Shown here piece after piece: positions 16,585 through 25,108 of a stretch of DNA of 64,000 nt. The notes beneath the pieces were generated by a model. It saw nothing but the letters and a program-made list of their open reading frames with translations. It was not told where the DNA came from and ran no database searches. Positions within the stretch are counted from its first letter, which is position 1, and every line of letters begins with the position of its first letter. The position numbers and the translations under genes were made by a program. This DNA is from Streptomyces corallincola. GTDB taxonomy: Bacteria; Actinomycetota; Actinomycetes; Streptomycetales; Streptomycetaceae. The stretch covers positions 1-64,000 of the forward strand of contig NZ_JAHRXF010000029.1 of NCBI RefSeq assembly GCF_019104725.1, in the 5' to 3' direction.

Positions 16585-17414
16585 GGCTTCAGGAACCCGG
16601 CCTCACCCAGTACCTTCTGGCCCTCGGGCGACTGGACGAGCGCGATGAACTCCTTGGCCGCGGCCGGGTTCTGCGCGTTCTTCAGCAGGGTGATCGGATA
16701 GTCGTTGATCGCGCTGCTCGACTCGGGGAACTCCACGCCCGCCACCTTGCCACCGGCGGCCTCGACATCGGTCTTGTAGACGACCGCGGCGTCCGCCTCC
16801 TTCAGGACCACCTTGTTGAGCGCGCCCTTCACGTCCTCCTCGTAGGAGACCGGGGTGAGCTTGAGGTGGCTGGCGTCCAGGGCCTTCTGGGCGGCGGCGC
16901 CGCACGGCACCGTCTTGTCGCACAGGACGACCTTCAGACCGGACTTGGTGAGGTCCTTCAGGCTGGTGATCTTGTCGGGGTTGCCCGGCAGGGTGGCGAT
17001 CTCCAGCTGGTTGCGGACGAAGGTGGCGGGGGTGCCCTCCGCGTCCTTCTTGTCCGTCACGATCGCCATCGTCTTCGGGCTGGCGGCGGCGAACACGTCG
17101 GCCGGGGCACCGCTGGTGATGGTCGCGGCGAGGGTGTCGCTGCCGCCGAAGTTGAAGTTGACCTTGGTGCCGGGGTGGGCCTGCTCGAACTCCTTGCCGA
17201 GCGTCGTGAAGCTCTCCTTCAGCGACGCGGCGGCGAACACGGTCAGATCGCCGGAGATCTTCGAGGACGCCGACGCCGACGCGGAGCCCGAGGGGGTGGC
17301 CTTGGCCGTGGAACTGTCGGACGACGAGGAGCAGGCGCTCAGGGCCAGCAGCGCGGCGGCCCCCGCACCGGCGAGCTGGACGGTCCGCCGGGTCCGGTGC
17401 ACGGAACGGGTCAT
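16581..17414 (-). CDS. modA: Molybdate ABC transporter substrate-binding lipoprotein
   Basis: A 277-aa type-II periplasmic-binding-like protein. The N-terminus has twin arginines, a hydrophobic helix and the lipobox LSAC, then a Ser/Thr/Ala-rich linker. Conserved ModA segments include LTVFAAASLKE, NFGGSDTLA and ADVFAAAS. A GAGGAG site precedes both ATG 17414 (10 nt) and GTG 17417 (7 nt); either could be used. It is the first gene of modABC-mop and has a good promoter at 17499-17527. Confidence 0.93.
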   Translation of the reverse strand: MTRSVHRTRRTVQLAGAGAAALLALSACSSSSDSSTAKATPSGSASASASSKISGDLTVFAAASLKESFTTLGKEFEQAHPGTKVNFNFGGSDTLAATITSGAPADVFAAASPKTMAIVTDKKDAEGTPATFVRNQLEIATLPGNPDKITSLKDLTKSGLKVVLCDKTVPCGAAAQKALDASHLKLTPVSYEEDVKGALNKVVLKEADAAVVYKTDVEAAGGKVAGVEFPESSSAINDYPITLLKNAQNPAAAKEFIALVQSPEGQKVLGEAGFLKP

Positions 17415-17498
17415 CACGGATTAACTCCTCGGGTTCTGTCGAACACTTGTCGCGCCGTGGCCCGGCCCCAACGTGCGGCAACCTGCGGCCGTGGGGTG

Positions 17499-17527
17499 AT
17501 CATACTGCCGCATCTGCCAGGTGTAAG
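17499..17527 (-). promoter_or_regulatory. Sigma-70-type promoter of modABC
   Basis: On the minus strand CTTACA (17527-17522), a 17-nt spacer and TATGAT (17504-17499) give a strong vegetative promoter. Transcription would start near 17492, leaving a 75-nt leader. The divergent molybdopterin-domain gene reads away from the same interval, so one ModE-like site could control both; no clear operator was recognised. Confidence 0.6.
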
Positions 17528-17582
17528 TCTGTTGTCGTATCGCACCGGCCCCCGCTCGGGGCGTGAAGGCCCGCATGTGCGT

Positions 17583-17610
17583 TTGTACGGGGCGGTGGCG
17601 CGGGTACCGT
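17583..17610 (+). promoter_or_regulatory. Probable promoter of the molybdopterin-domain gene
   Basis: TTGTAC at 17583-17588, a 16-nt spacer and TACCGT at 17605-17610. The box lies 29 nt before the GTG start and before its AGGAGG at 17624-17629. It is divergent to the modA promoter. Confidence 0.45.
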
Positions 17611-17638
17611 CCTTACGTGCTGCAGGAGGTGGTCGCAG

Positions 17639-18136
17639 GTGACGCTCGCCGAACTCGCCCTGACCGGTGATCTCGTACGCCCGGTCCGGCTGACCGTGCC
17701 GGACCTGCTGCGCTGGCCGCAGCACCGCGCGGACGTCAGCTTCGACTGCCAGACCAGCGGCACCCAGCGGCACGTCTTCACCGGCCCCCGGCTGTACGAC
17801 GTGCTCTCCGCCGCCGGACCGGGTTTCGACCCCGCCCGCCGCAAGGACCGGCTGCGCTTCCTCATCGCCGTGACCGGCACCGACGGGCACTACGCGCTGC
17901 TGTCCTGGGCCGAGATCGATCCCGACTTCGCGGACGCCCCCGTGCTGCTCGCGGTGTCGATGGACGAGGACCCGCTCGACGGCGCCGGATCGCAGCTGGT
18001 GCTGCCGCAGGACCGCTGCGGTGCCCGGCACATCAGCGGTATCACCGCGATTCGCGTGGAGGGCGGGCACGGCTTCGGCAGCCCGGCTCCTCCGGTACCG
18101 GCCCGTGAGGGCAGGACGGCGGTCGCGGCGCCGTAA
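17639..18136 (+). CDS. Small molybdopterin-binding (sulfite-oxidase-type) domain protein
   Basis: A 165-aa protein corresponding to only the molybdopterin-binding domain of the sulfite oxidase family. Cys36 in FDCQTSG occupies the place of the Mo-ligating cysteine, and F-T-G-x-x-L-Y-D-V-L follows. The C-terminal R-C-G-A-R-x-I-S-G-I motif is also typical. It lacks the dimerisation and heme domains and any signal peptide, so it is likely cytoplasmic. AGGAGG at 17624-17629 supports the GTG. It is divergent from modABC, which would supply its metal. Its reaction is unknown. Confidence 0.8.
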   Translation: MTLAELALTGDLVRPVRLTVPDLLRWPQHRADVSFDCQTSGTQRHVFTGPRLYDVLSAAGPGFDPARRKDRLRFLIAVTGTDGHYALLSWAEIDPDFADAPVLLAVSMDEDPLDGAGSQLVLPQDRCGARHISGITAIRVEGGHGFGSPAPPVPAREGRTAVAAP

Positions 18137-18169
18137 CCACGCGGGGCGCGCCGCCGGGTGGTCCGTGGC

Positions 18170-18565
18170 TCAGATCCGGTCGATGTGCACGTTGGTGGAC
18201 TTCACCCGCGCCGTCGCCTCCACGCCGACCTCCAGGCCGAGCTCCTCCACGGCCTCCCGCGTCAGCAGCGAGACCAGCCGGTGCGGGCCCGCCTGGATCT
18301 CCACCTGGGCGGCCACGTCACCGAGCTTGATCGCGGTGACGATGCCGGGGAACGCGTTGCGCACCGAGGTGTACGGGGTCTCCTCGTCGGTGCCGCCCGC
18401 GCCCGCCAGTTCGACGGAGAACGCGGCGAGGTCCGCGCCCGCGACCAGGCGTCGCCCGGCCTCGTCCCGATGGGTGGCCACCCGGCCCGCGTCGGCCCAG
18501 CGGCGGGCGGTGTCGGGACTCACGCCGAGCAGCCGCGCGGCCTGGCCGATGGTGTAGGACTGCAT
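18170..18565 (-). CDS. HTH-TOBE molybdate-responsive regulator (ModE-like)
   Basis: A 131-aa protein. Residues 1-50 are an excisionase/MerR-like helix-turn-helix (YTIGQAARLLGVSPDTARRWAD). Residues 65-131 are a TOBE domain (SVRNAFPGIVTAIKLGDVAA, ending VKSTNVHI) like those of the Mop protein and ModC nearby. The layout is an HTH fused to a molybdate-binding domain, functionally like ModE but with a different HTH. It probably senses molybdate and regulates the mod genes. The ATG at 18565 is preferred; the GTG at 18574 is possible. TATCGT just upstream hints at a leaderless start. Confidence 0.85.
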   Translation of the reverse strand: MQSYTIGQAARLLGVSPDTARRWADAGRVATHRDEAGRRLVAGADLAAFSVELAGAGGTDEETPYTSVRNAFPGIVTAIKLGDVAAQVEIQAGPHRLVSLLTREAVEELGLEVGVEATARVKSTNVHIDRI

Positions 18566-18725
18566 GCGGCTCACGATAGGGCCCCCGGGCCCGGATCGCG
18601 GAACGCGGGGCGGCCCGCCCCGGCGCGCCGTACTCGCTCCGACCAGCGCGGCCGTCGTCGGCCGGTGCGCGCGGCGGCGCTGAGGCCGGTCCCAGCCGGT
18701 GCGCGCGGCAGCCGTGGGGCCGGTC

Positions 18726-20678
18726 TCAGCCGGTGTGCACGCGTGGTCGGCGGGCCCGGTCCGGTTCGGCCTCGCGCAGCACCTCGCGGGTGACCGGGGC
18801 GACCTCGCCCTGGCCGAAGAGGAAGAACCGCAGGAAGTTGGCGAACGGACTGCCCTCGGTCCACTCGAAGTAGATGTGCGGGATGCGGCCGGTCAGATCC
18901 CGTACGTGCATCAGCAGCGCCGCCAGCCCGTTCGGGATGGAGGACGACTCCACGGTCAGCACCCGGTACCGGTTGTGCAGCACCTCGCCGCGCACCGTCA
19001 GGCACGCCTCGAACTCGGACGGGTCCTTCACCGTGACCTCGACGAAGACGAAGTCCTCCTGCTCGGGCATCTCGTTGTCGGCGCGGATCTGCTCGATCTT
19101 GTCCCGGTACTCGGCCTTGTCCCGGCTGCCCGGCTCGTTGGCGATGAACCGGATCTTCCGGCTCGCCATGTCCCGTACGAACCGCTCCGCCATCGGGTCC
19201 ATCGACACGCTGGTCACCCGGAGTTCCAGGGAGCGGGCGATGCGGGACAGCAGGGAGACCAGGATGATGCCCGCGATGAAGCAGGCGCCGATCTTCACAC
19301 CGTCCGGGCGTTCGATGACGTTGACGACGGTCGTGTACAGGAACACCACCGAGATCACCGCGAACAGGATCGTCCAGCCCCGCTGGCGTGCCTTGCGGGC
19401 GGCGATGGTCACCGCGATGGCGGCCGAGCTGATCAGCACCAGCACACCGGTGGCGTAGGCGCCGCCCTGCGCGTCCACGTTGGCGTCGAAGAGCCAGGTC
19501 ACCAGGAACGCGATCAGGATGAAGACGATGACCATCGGGCGGACCGCCCGCGCCCAGTGCGGGGCCATGCCGTAGCGGGGCAGGTAGCGCGGCATCAGGT
19601 TGAGCAGGCCCGCCATCGCGGAGGCACCGGCGAACCACAGGATGAGGATGGTCGAGATGTCGTAGACCGTGCCGAAGACCCCGCCGAGGTACTGGTGCGC
19701 GAGGAAGGCGAGGGCGCGGCCGTTGGCCGGGCCGCCCGGCCGGAACTCGTCCGCCGGGATCAGCAGCGTGGTGATGAAGCTGGTGGCGATCAGGAAACAG
19801 CTCATGATCAGGGCGGCCGTGGTGAGCAGCTTCTTGGTGTCGCGGATGCGGCCCGCCGGATGTTCCTCGGTGTCGCCCTGGTCGCCCTGGACGTGCGGCA
19901 TCACGGCCACGCCGGTCTCGAACCCGGAGAGGCCGAGGGCGAGTTTGGGGAAGACGATCAGGGCCAGGCCGATCATCACGAAGACGCTGCCGTGCTGGGC
20001 GGTCAGCGCGGCGGTCCAGTCGGTGACGACGTGGGAGGCGGTGGCGACGTGCCACAGGCCGGTGATCACGACGACCACGTTCAGCGTGAGATACACGCCG
20101 ACCAGGGCGACCGCGACTCCCATCGCCTCCAGGAAGCCCTTGAGGAACACCGCGCCGAGCAGGGCCACCAGAATGAGGGTGATCAGCAGCTGGTGGCTGT
20201 CGAGCAGGCTGTTGAGATGCGGGTTCTCCACCAGGTGGGTGGAGGCGTCGGCCGCCGACAGCGTGATGGTGATGAGGAAGTCGGTCGCCGCGAAGCCCAG
20301 CAGGGTCAGCACGAACAGCTTGCCCTGCCAGAAGGAGAGCAGGCGTTCCAGCATGGCGATGGAGCCCTCGCCGTGCGGGCTCTCCTCGGCGACCCTGCGG
20401 TAGACGGGCAGCGCGCCCGCGAGGGTGACGACGACCAGCACCACGGTGGCGATGGGGGAGAGCAGCCCGGCCGCGAGTGCCGCGATACCCGGCTGATAAC
20501 CGAGGGTGGAGAAGTAATCGACACCGGTCAGGCACATGACCCGCCACCAGCGCTGGCCCTTGTGCGGAGGCTTCGGCTCCGCGTGCGGACCCGTGTGGCC
20601 ACCGGGCTTGCCCATGTCGGACAGCCCCTCCAGCATCCAGGCGCGCAGGCGACTGGAGGGGGGCTCGGTCGTGGCCAT
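18726..20678 (-). CDS. APC-superfamily permease with cytoplasmic C-terminal domain
   Basis: A 650-aa transporter with about 12 hydrophobic segments between residues 50 and 480. It opens with a conserved GVDYFSTLGYQPG segment in the first helix, a variant of the amino-acid permease signature. A soluble domain of about 170 residues follows the last helix (rich in E/R, with FVEVTVKDPSEFEA and IYFEWTEGSPFANFLR). It belongs to the amino acid-polyamine-organocation superfamily; related proteins carry amino acids or potassium, and the substrate cannot be read here. The ATG at 20678 follows AGGAG at about 8 nt. It stands alone with no operon partner. Confidence 0.85.
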   Translation of the reverse strand: MATTEPPSSRLRAWMLEGLSDMGKPGGHTGPHAEPKPPHKGQRWWRVMCLTGVDYFSTLGYQPGIAALAAGLLSPIATVVLVVVTLAGALPVYRRVAEESPHGEGSIAMLERLLSFWQGKLFVLTLLGFAATDFLITITLSAADASTHLVENPHLNSLLDSHQLLITLILVALLGAVFLKGFLEAMGVAVALVGVYLTLNVVVVITGLWHVATASHVVTDWTAALTAQHGSVFVMIGLALIVFPKLALGLSGFETGVAVMPHVQGDQGDTEEHPAGRIRDTKKLLTTAALIMSCFLIATSFITTLLIPADEFRPGGPANGRALAFLAHQYLGGVFGTVYDISTILILWFAGASAMAGLLNLMPRYLPRYGMAPHWARAVRPMVIVFILIAFLVTWLFDANVDAQGGAYATGVLVLISSAAIAVTIAARKARQRGWTILFAVISVVFLYTTVVNVIERPDGVKIGACFIAGIILVSLLSRIARSLELRVTSVSMDPMAERFVRDMASRKIRFIANEPGSRDKAEYRDKIEQIRADNEMPEQEDFVFVEVTVKDPSEFEACLTVRGEVLHNRYRVLTVESSSIPNGLAALLMHVRDLTGRIPHIYFEWTEGSPFANFLRFFLFGQGEVAPVTREVLREAEPDRARRPRVHTG

Positions 20679-20760
20679 CGGCGTGCTCCTGTGGGTGGCG
20701 TGAGCTGTTTCCGGCCATCACTCGGACGGCGGCACCAGCGTAAGCAGAGAGTGACGTACG

Positions 20761-20791
20761 GGCCTACGCGATCAAGGCGGCATGGCGTCAA
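20761..20791 (-). promoter_or_regulatory. Possible promoter of the APC permease
   Basis: On the minus strand TTGACG (20791-20786) is followed after 19 nt by TAGGCC (20766-20761). The spacer is longer than optimal. The site lies about 85 nt before the permease ATG. No riboswitch fold was recognised in the leader. Confidence 0.3.
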
Positions 20792-20827
20792 TCTTGCGTT
20801 AAGAAGGGCCGGATGAGCGGACACTTC

Positions 20828-21121
20828 AGGAGGTAACCGCCCCGTTTCCCCGTGGAGCGGAGAAGCGGTGGCCGCCAGCGAGCCTCAGGGAGCGGGCGGA
20901 ACGGGCGGGGTGCGGTCCGGCTGTCGGACACCGAGCGTCATCGTGCCCGGCGGTTCCATGCTGCCTTTCCGCCCGCCGGGGCGCAGCCGCTGGGGGCGCG
21001 AGGGGCGAGGCCGGGGCGCCGGGTGACGCGGAGCCGGGTGACACCGGGTCGGGGTCGGGTCGTCGCGGCGCGGACGCCGGTCCCGGCCGGTACACGTCGT
21101 ACCCACCGGAACACGCCACGC
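20828..21121. other. Intergenic stretch without a convincing gene
   Basis: About 290 nt between the divergent permease leader and the stop of the universal stress protein. An AGGAGGT at 20828-20834 precedes a GTG at 20852, but the frame it opens is Arg-rich and runs antisense through the stress-protein gene, so it is not a credible gene. Confidence 0.5.
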
Positions 21122-21652
21122 CTACAGGCCCCGCGTGCTCATCGGCAGGTGCCACGCGTTGCGGCGGTGCGCGGTGACGAGGGCCGACTCCAGCGGGGAG
21201 GGCGGGACCGCGAACACCGGGCAGGTCGCGTGGGCGAGGCAGTAGCGGGCGATCCGGCCCGCGAACGCGCGGCGCGGCCCGCGCCGCCCCGCGCCGATCA
21301 CCAGTACGTCGTCGTCGCGGTCCGCCGTCACCACCAGCGCCGGGCCCGGCGTGCCGCGCACCAGCAGGGCGTGCGTCGGCACGCCGGAGCCGTCCTCGCC
21401 GAATATCTCGTCCAGTACGGCGGCCAGCCGCTGCCGTGCCAGCCGCTGCCACTCGTCGGCGGGCGGTACGGCACCGGGTGTGCGGCGCGCGGTCGGGTCG
21501 CCGCCCGGCGGCTCCCAGGCCAGCACCGGCCACAGCGAGGCACCCGTACCGCGCGCCAGCAGCGCGGCCCGGCGCAGCGCCCGGACACTCCCGAGGGAAC
21601 CGCTCACCCCCACCAGAACACGGGGGGTTGCCGAGGGGAGGGGACCGGACAT
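21122..21652 (-). CDS. Universal stress protein (UspA family)
   Basis: A 176-aa single-domain UspA protein. It shows the N-terminal strand RVLVGVSGS, a central hydrophobic helix RRAALLARG, and the C-terminal ATP-loop-like G-A-G-R-R-G...A-G-R-I-A-R-Y-C-L-A-H-A-T-C-P-V-F-A. This resembles the G-2x-G-9x-G-S/T motif, with A-G replacing G-S. The ATG at 21652 begins the domain; the longer frame to 21775 only adds His/Pro residues encoded by a tandem repeat. Confidence 0.85.
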   Translation of the reverse strand: MSGPLPSATPRVLVGVSGSLGSVRALRRAALLARGTGASLWPVLAWEPPGGDPTARRTPGAVPPADEWQRLARQRLAAVLDEIFGEDGSGVPTHALLVRGTPGPALVVTADRDDDVLVIGAGRRGPRRAFAGRIARYCLAHATCPVFAVPPSPLESALVTAHRRNAWHLPMSTRGL

Positions 21653-21702
21653 GGCTTCACCGTTCGTCGAGTGGGGGGCGGGGTGGGGTTGCGTGCGGGA
21701 GT

Positions 21703-21751
21703 GCTGCGGGTGGTGCGGGTGGTGCGGGTGGTGCGGGTTCGGGTGGTGCGG
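21703..21751. repeat. 9-bp tandem repeat upstream of the stress-protein gene
   Basis: Three exact copies of GCGGGTGGT at 21706-21732 plus degenerate partial copies on both sides. Read on the minus strand it makes an artificial PHHPHH extension of the stress protein. The remaining bases of the 390-nt interval 21653-22045 hold no recognisable gene. Confidence 0.8.
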
Positions 21752-22045
21752 TGTGGGGGTGTCCTTCCATCCCACGTCCGACCGGCCCGTTGGACCAGTC
21801 GGGGGACGAAGATTCTGGCGGGTTCCTGACGCGGGTGCCGGGTGCCGGGTGCCGGGGGCCGCCGGGCGCTCCGCGCGCGCCGTCAGCGTCGCGTCAGGGT
21901 GGGCCGCCTCCCCGTCAGCAACGCGTCATGAGGTGCCCCGGCACCCGGCGGGCCGGGCATAGCGTCCATGACGGCCCCGGTCCGCCTCCCCGCGTCCGGG
22001 GCCTTCGAGGCCAACCCACTCCTCCGCTCCTCCCAGGAGGCACAC

Positions 22046-22384
22046 ATGTCCGAAATCGTCCACGGCGACGACCCGGAGCCTTCCGAACCCGGCCCGGCCG
22101 GGACGCTGTTCGTCCCCGTCCGGCCGGGACCCGCCGGGTGCGCGACCCGTCTGTTCCGCACCCCGCTGGGCGACCGTACGGCCGTCGCCTTCACCTCGGC
22201 CGCGCGGCTGGCCGCCACCCTCGGCCCCGGTCAGCCCTGTGTCCGGCTCGCCGCACCCGCCCTGCGCGCCCTGACCGCGCCGCTCGGGGTGCACCGCCTC
22301 GTCGTTGACCCGACTCTCTCCGCACCGGCGGTCGCCCCGGTCGCCGGTACGGCCGTACGGGTCCCGGAGGTGAGCACCCGATGA
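22046..22384 (+). CDS. Hypothetical protein, SAV_915-like
   Basis: A 112-aa protein without signal peptide. It has conserved-looking segments GTLFVPVR, LFRTPLGDRTAVAFTS, RLAATLGPGQP and LRALTAPLGV. The pattern resembles proteins annotated as the SAV_915 family, distantly like SseB. AGGAGG at 22035-22040 supports the ATG. Its stop overlaps the start of the lysA-like gene by 4 nt, so the two are translationally coupled. Function is unknown; the coupling suggests it is needed with the decarboxylase. Confidence 0.7.
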   Translation: MSEIVHGDDPEPSEPGPAGTLFVPVRPGPAGCATRLFRTPLGDRTAVAFTSAARLAATLGPGQPCVRLAAPALRALTAPLGVHRLVVDPTLSAPAVAPVAGTAVRVPEVSTR

Positions 22385-23790
22385 CCGCACGGCGGACGAT
22401 CACCGTCCCGGCACCGGCGGGCGTCGTTGCGGAGCCGCTGGACGCGGCCCCGGGCGCGGGCGGACCGGTGGGCGCTCCGAGCGGGGCCTCCGCCCCCGCC
22501 GACCTGTCCGTCTGGCCCGCCTCCGCTGCCGAACCCCGCGCCGGAGACCTGAGCGTCGGCGGAGTCCCGCTGGCCGAGGTCGCCGACCGGTTCGGCACCC
22601 CGGTGTACGTCCTCGACGAGGGTGAGGTGCGCGACCGCTGCCGTGCCTACCGGCGGGCGTTCCCCGAGGTCGAGGTGCTGTACGCGGCGAAGGCGTTCCT
22701 GTGCCGGGCGATGGTCCGGTGGACCGGTGAGGAGGGGCTCGGGCTCGACGTGTGCTCGGCGGGCGAACTCGAACTCGCCGTCACCAGCGGCTTCCCGGCC
22801 GACCGGATCGTGCTGCACGGCAACGCCAAGTCCCCGCAGGACCTGGCGACCGCGCTGCGGCTCGGCGTCGGCCGCGTCGTCATCGACAGCACGGCGGAGA
22901 TCTCCCGGCTCGCCGCCGCGCTCGGCCCCGGCGACCGGCAGCGGGTCCTGGTCCGGGTGGTGCCCGGTATCGCGGCGGGCGGCCACGCGAAGATCCGTAC
23001 CGGTACGGAGGACCAGCAGTTCGGGCTCTCGGTGCGGGACGGGCACGCCCAGCACGCCATCGCCCGAGTGCTCGACCAGCCCCGGCTGCGGCTCACCGGG
23101 CTGCACTGCCATCTCGGCTCGCAGATCACCGAGGTCAAGCCGTACGTCACCGCCGTGCGGCGGATGGTTGGGCTGCTGGCGCGGGTGCGGGACCAGCACG
23201 GGGTGGTGCTGCCCGAGCTGGATCTCGGGGGCGGGCACGGCATCGCCTATCGGCCCGGTGAACCGTTCCTCGACCCGGCCGTGCTGGGCCGCCGGGTCCG
23301 GGCCGAACTCCACGCGGCGTGCGCGGCGGCCGGGCTGCCGGTGCCCCGGCTGATCATCGAGCCCGGCAGGGCCATCGCCGGTCCGGCGGGCGTCGCGGTC
23401 TACCACGTCCTCGCGGTCAAGCACACCGGCGACCGCACCTTCGTCGCGGTGGACGGCGGCATGAGCGACAACCCCCGGCCCGCGCTGTACGGCGTGCGGT
23501 ACGCGCCCCGGCTGGTCGGCCGGGACAGCGGCGCCGACCCGGTCCCGGTGACCGTCGTCGGCCGCCACTGCGAGGCCGGTGACGTGCTCGCCGAGGCCCT
23601 GCTCCCCGCCGACGTACGCCCGGGCGACCTGCTCGCCGTACCGGTGGCCGGGGCGTACCACCTGGCGATGGCCTCCGCGTACAACATGGTGGGCCGCCCG
23701 CCCGTGGTCGCCGTCCGGGACGGTCTTGCCCGGCTGCTGGTCCGGCGGGAGTCGGCCGCGGATCTCGCGTCGCGGGACGTGGGGGTGTGA
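22381..23790 (+). CDS. Diaminopimelate/ornithine decarboxylase-family PLP enzyme
   Basis: A 469-aa fold-type III PLP decarboxylase of the LysA/ODC family. The PLP lysine lies in VLYAAKAF (about residue 103). HLGSQ follows near 243, the glycine loop GGGHG near 284 and the phosphate-binding EPGRA near 326. The active-site Cys is in HCEAGD (about 398). A disordered Ala/Pro/Gly-rich tail of about 60 residues precedes the domain. It is probably a second copy beside the biosynthetic lysA, because the gene sits outside any lysine or threonine operon and is coupled to a SAV_915-type gene. Its substrate may not be meso-diaminopimelate. Confidence 0.82.
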   Translation: MTARRTITVPAPAGVVAEPLDAAPGAGGPVGAPSGASAPADLSVWPASAAEPRAGDLSVGGVPLAEVADRFGTPVYVLDEGEVRDRCRAYRRAFPEVEVLYAAKAFLCRAMVRWTGEEGLGLDVCSAGELELAVTSGFPADRIVLHGNAKSPQDLATALRLGVGRVVIDSTAEISRLAAALGPGDRQRVLVRVVPGIAAGGHAKIRTGTEDQQFGLSVRDGHAQHAIARVLDQPRLRLTGLHCHLGSQITEVKPYVTAVRRMVGLLARVRDQHGVVLPELDLGGGHGIAYRPGEPFLDPAVLGRRVRAELHAACAAAGLPVPRLIIEPGRAIAGPAGVAVYHVLAVKHTGDRTFVAVDGGMSDNPRPALYGVRYAPRLVGRDSGADPVPVTVVGRHCEAGDVLAEALLPADVRPGDLLAVPVAGAYHLAMASAYNMVGRPPVVAVRDGLARLLVRRESAADLASRDVGV

Positions 23791-23961
23791 GGGGGCGGGG
23801 CGTGCCGTGGGGGAGACGGGCCCCCGATGCCGCAGCCCCGGACGGACGCGGCCTACATGCCCGCGCCCACCGTATCCGTCCGTACGGCTACGGAACGTAG
23901 CCGGGCCCGGACACGCGTCGGGGCCGGTGCGCACGGTGCGTGCGGCCGGCCCCCGGTGTCG

Positions 23962-23986
23962 CCGGACGGTGTCCTCAGCCGTCCGG
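23962..23986. terminator. Hairpin between convergent genes
   Basis: A perfect 8-bp stem (23962-23969 with 23979-23986) with a 9-nt loop lies between the ends of the lysA-like gene and the DUF5999 gene. It has no T-run and could terminate both. Confidence 0.5.
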
Positions 23987-23994
23987 GGTGCCGC

Positions 23995-24183
23995 TCAGGC
24001 GGCGGTGGTGACCCGGTGCGGGGCGATCACGCGCCCGTCGGGGAGGAGCTCACCGGTGTCCTCGAAGAGCAGGACGCCGTTGCACAGCAGACTCCAGCCC
24101 TGTTCCGGGTGGTGAGCCACGAGACGGGCGGACTCCCGGTCGGCGGACTCGGCGGGCGGACACGGCGGCTGGTGCTGACACAT
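23995..24183 (-). CDS. DUF5999 family small protein
   Basis: A 62-aa protein starting MCQHQPPCP and continuing LVAHHPEQGWSLLCNGVLLFEDTGELLPDG. This fits the Streptomyces DUF5999 family. The C-x-H-x4-C cluster with a later LLCNG cysteine suggests metal binding, but no function is known. I prefer the ATG at 24183, the usual family start. An ATG at 24213 with GGGGAC upstream would add ten residues. Confidence 0.8.
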   Translation of the reverse strand: MCQHQPPCPPAESADRESARLVAHHPEQGWSLLCNGVLLFEDTGELLPDGRVIAPHRVTTAA

Positions 24184-24466
24184 GGGCGGGTTCTCTCGCT
24201 CGGTCGTGGTCATCTTCGTCCCCCGTGATGTGGTCGGTCGGAACCCAGTGTTGCCCTCCGGGCGTCGTTCCGCAGGGATTTCGCGGCACCGTCTCCCACT
24301 CCTGGATGACGCGTCACCCGGCCGGGCGGTTCAGCCCAACCCCCCGGTCCCTTCGGGTGGTTCGGGGTGGCCTGCGTGGGCCATGCGGGGACCGCCCGCG
24401 GACGGCGGCCGGGGGTTCGCGCGGACCGGCGGCCGGGGGTGTGCGGCCGGTCGTACAGCCATACCG

Positions 24467-24501
24467 CCGTACCCCGCGCCTCGTGCGGGCGTGGGGTACG
24501 G
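24467..24501 (-). terminator. Hairpin after the hypothetical gene at 24524
   Basis: A 14-bp stem with one G-U pair (24467-24480 with 24488-24501) and a 7-nt loop, 22 nt past the stop. It is a likely terminator of the leftward gene. The rest of 24184-24523 has no gene that I can support. Confidence 0.6.
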
Positions 24502-24523
24502 GGTACGGCGGATCACCGGTGGG

Positions 24524-25108
24524 TCAGGCGGGCGAGCCGAGCAGCCGTGCCGGACCCGCGCGGTGGGTGAGCAGTGGGAGCAACTCCGCGACCGCGTGCG
24601 GACGGTGGGCCGGGATGCCGGGCGGAGCCGGGGCCAGCGGCACCAGCAGGTCGGTGGCGGCGGGCGTGCCCTCGCCGGGGTCGGCGGCGATGTCGCCGTG
24701 CAGCCACAGGGTGAGCATGTACAGGCCGGGCACGGACAGCAGACGCGGCTGGTACGGCCCGGTCAGCGCCTCGGCCTGCTGGAGCGCTCTCTCGGTGGAC
24801 GCGATGTAGGGCCCCTCGAAGAAGTGCGAGAAGGCCCAGCCGTCCGGCGTGAGCATGGTGTCGGCAGCCGCCACCGAACGCTCGCCGCAGCGGATCAGGA
24901 AACGCCAGCCGGCGAGTCTGGTGGCCGACGGACCCTGTGCGGTGAGGCGGTCCAACACATGGACGGGGAGCGGGAGTTCGGGCGTCGCCGGGCCCTGGGT
25001 GGCGCGCAGGGACGGGGTCCGCGCCTCGCGGACGGCGCTGGGGGAACCGAGGGCCGTGAGGACGGAACGCAGTGCGGGCGCGGGTGCGGGGGACACGTGC
25101 AGGGGCAT
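24524..25108 (-). CDS. Hypothetical protein
   Basis: A 194-aa protein that I do not recognise. It has no signal peptide or membrane helix. The middle is the most protein-like part: AGWRFLIRCGERSVAAADTM, WAFSHFFEGPYI, and then LYMLTLWLHGD with acidic residues. This could be an alpha/beta domain that binds a ligand or a partner. GAGAGG precedes the ATG. GC bias at third positions and ending at a hairpin support a real gene. The neighbours give no hint of function. Confidence 0.65.
   Translation of the reverse strand: MPLHVSPAPAPALRSVLTALGSPSAVREARTPSLRATQGPATPELPLPVHVLDRLTAQGPSATRLAGWRFLIRCGERSVAAADTMLTPDGWAFSHFFEGPYIASTERALQQAEALTGPYQPRLLSVPGLYMLTLWLHGDIAADPGEGTPAATDLLVPLAPAPPGIPAHRPHAVAELLPLLTHRAGPARLLGSPA

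Noticed and set aside
17418..17498. Possible molybdenum-cofactor riboswitch in the modA leader
   Set aside because: The leader is only about 75 nt and none of the conserved Moco-motif stems could be recognised.
21653..21775. His/Pro-rich N-terminal extension of the universal stress protein
   Set aside because: It is encoded by a 9-bp tandem repeat and lies upstream of the natural UspA start at 21652.
20852..21829. Plus-strand frame with a good AGGAGGT upstream
   Set aside because: It runs antisense through the universal stress protein and is Arg/Gly-rich throughout, with no domain.
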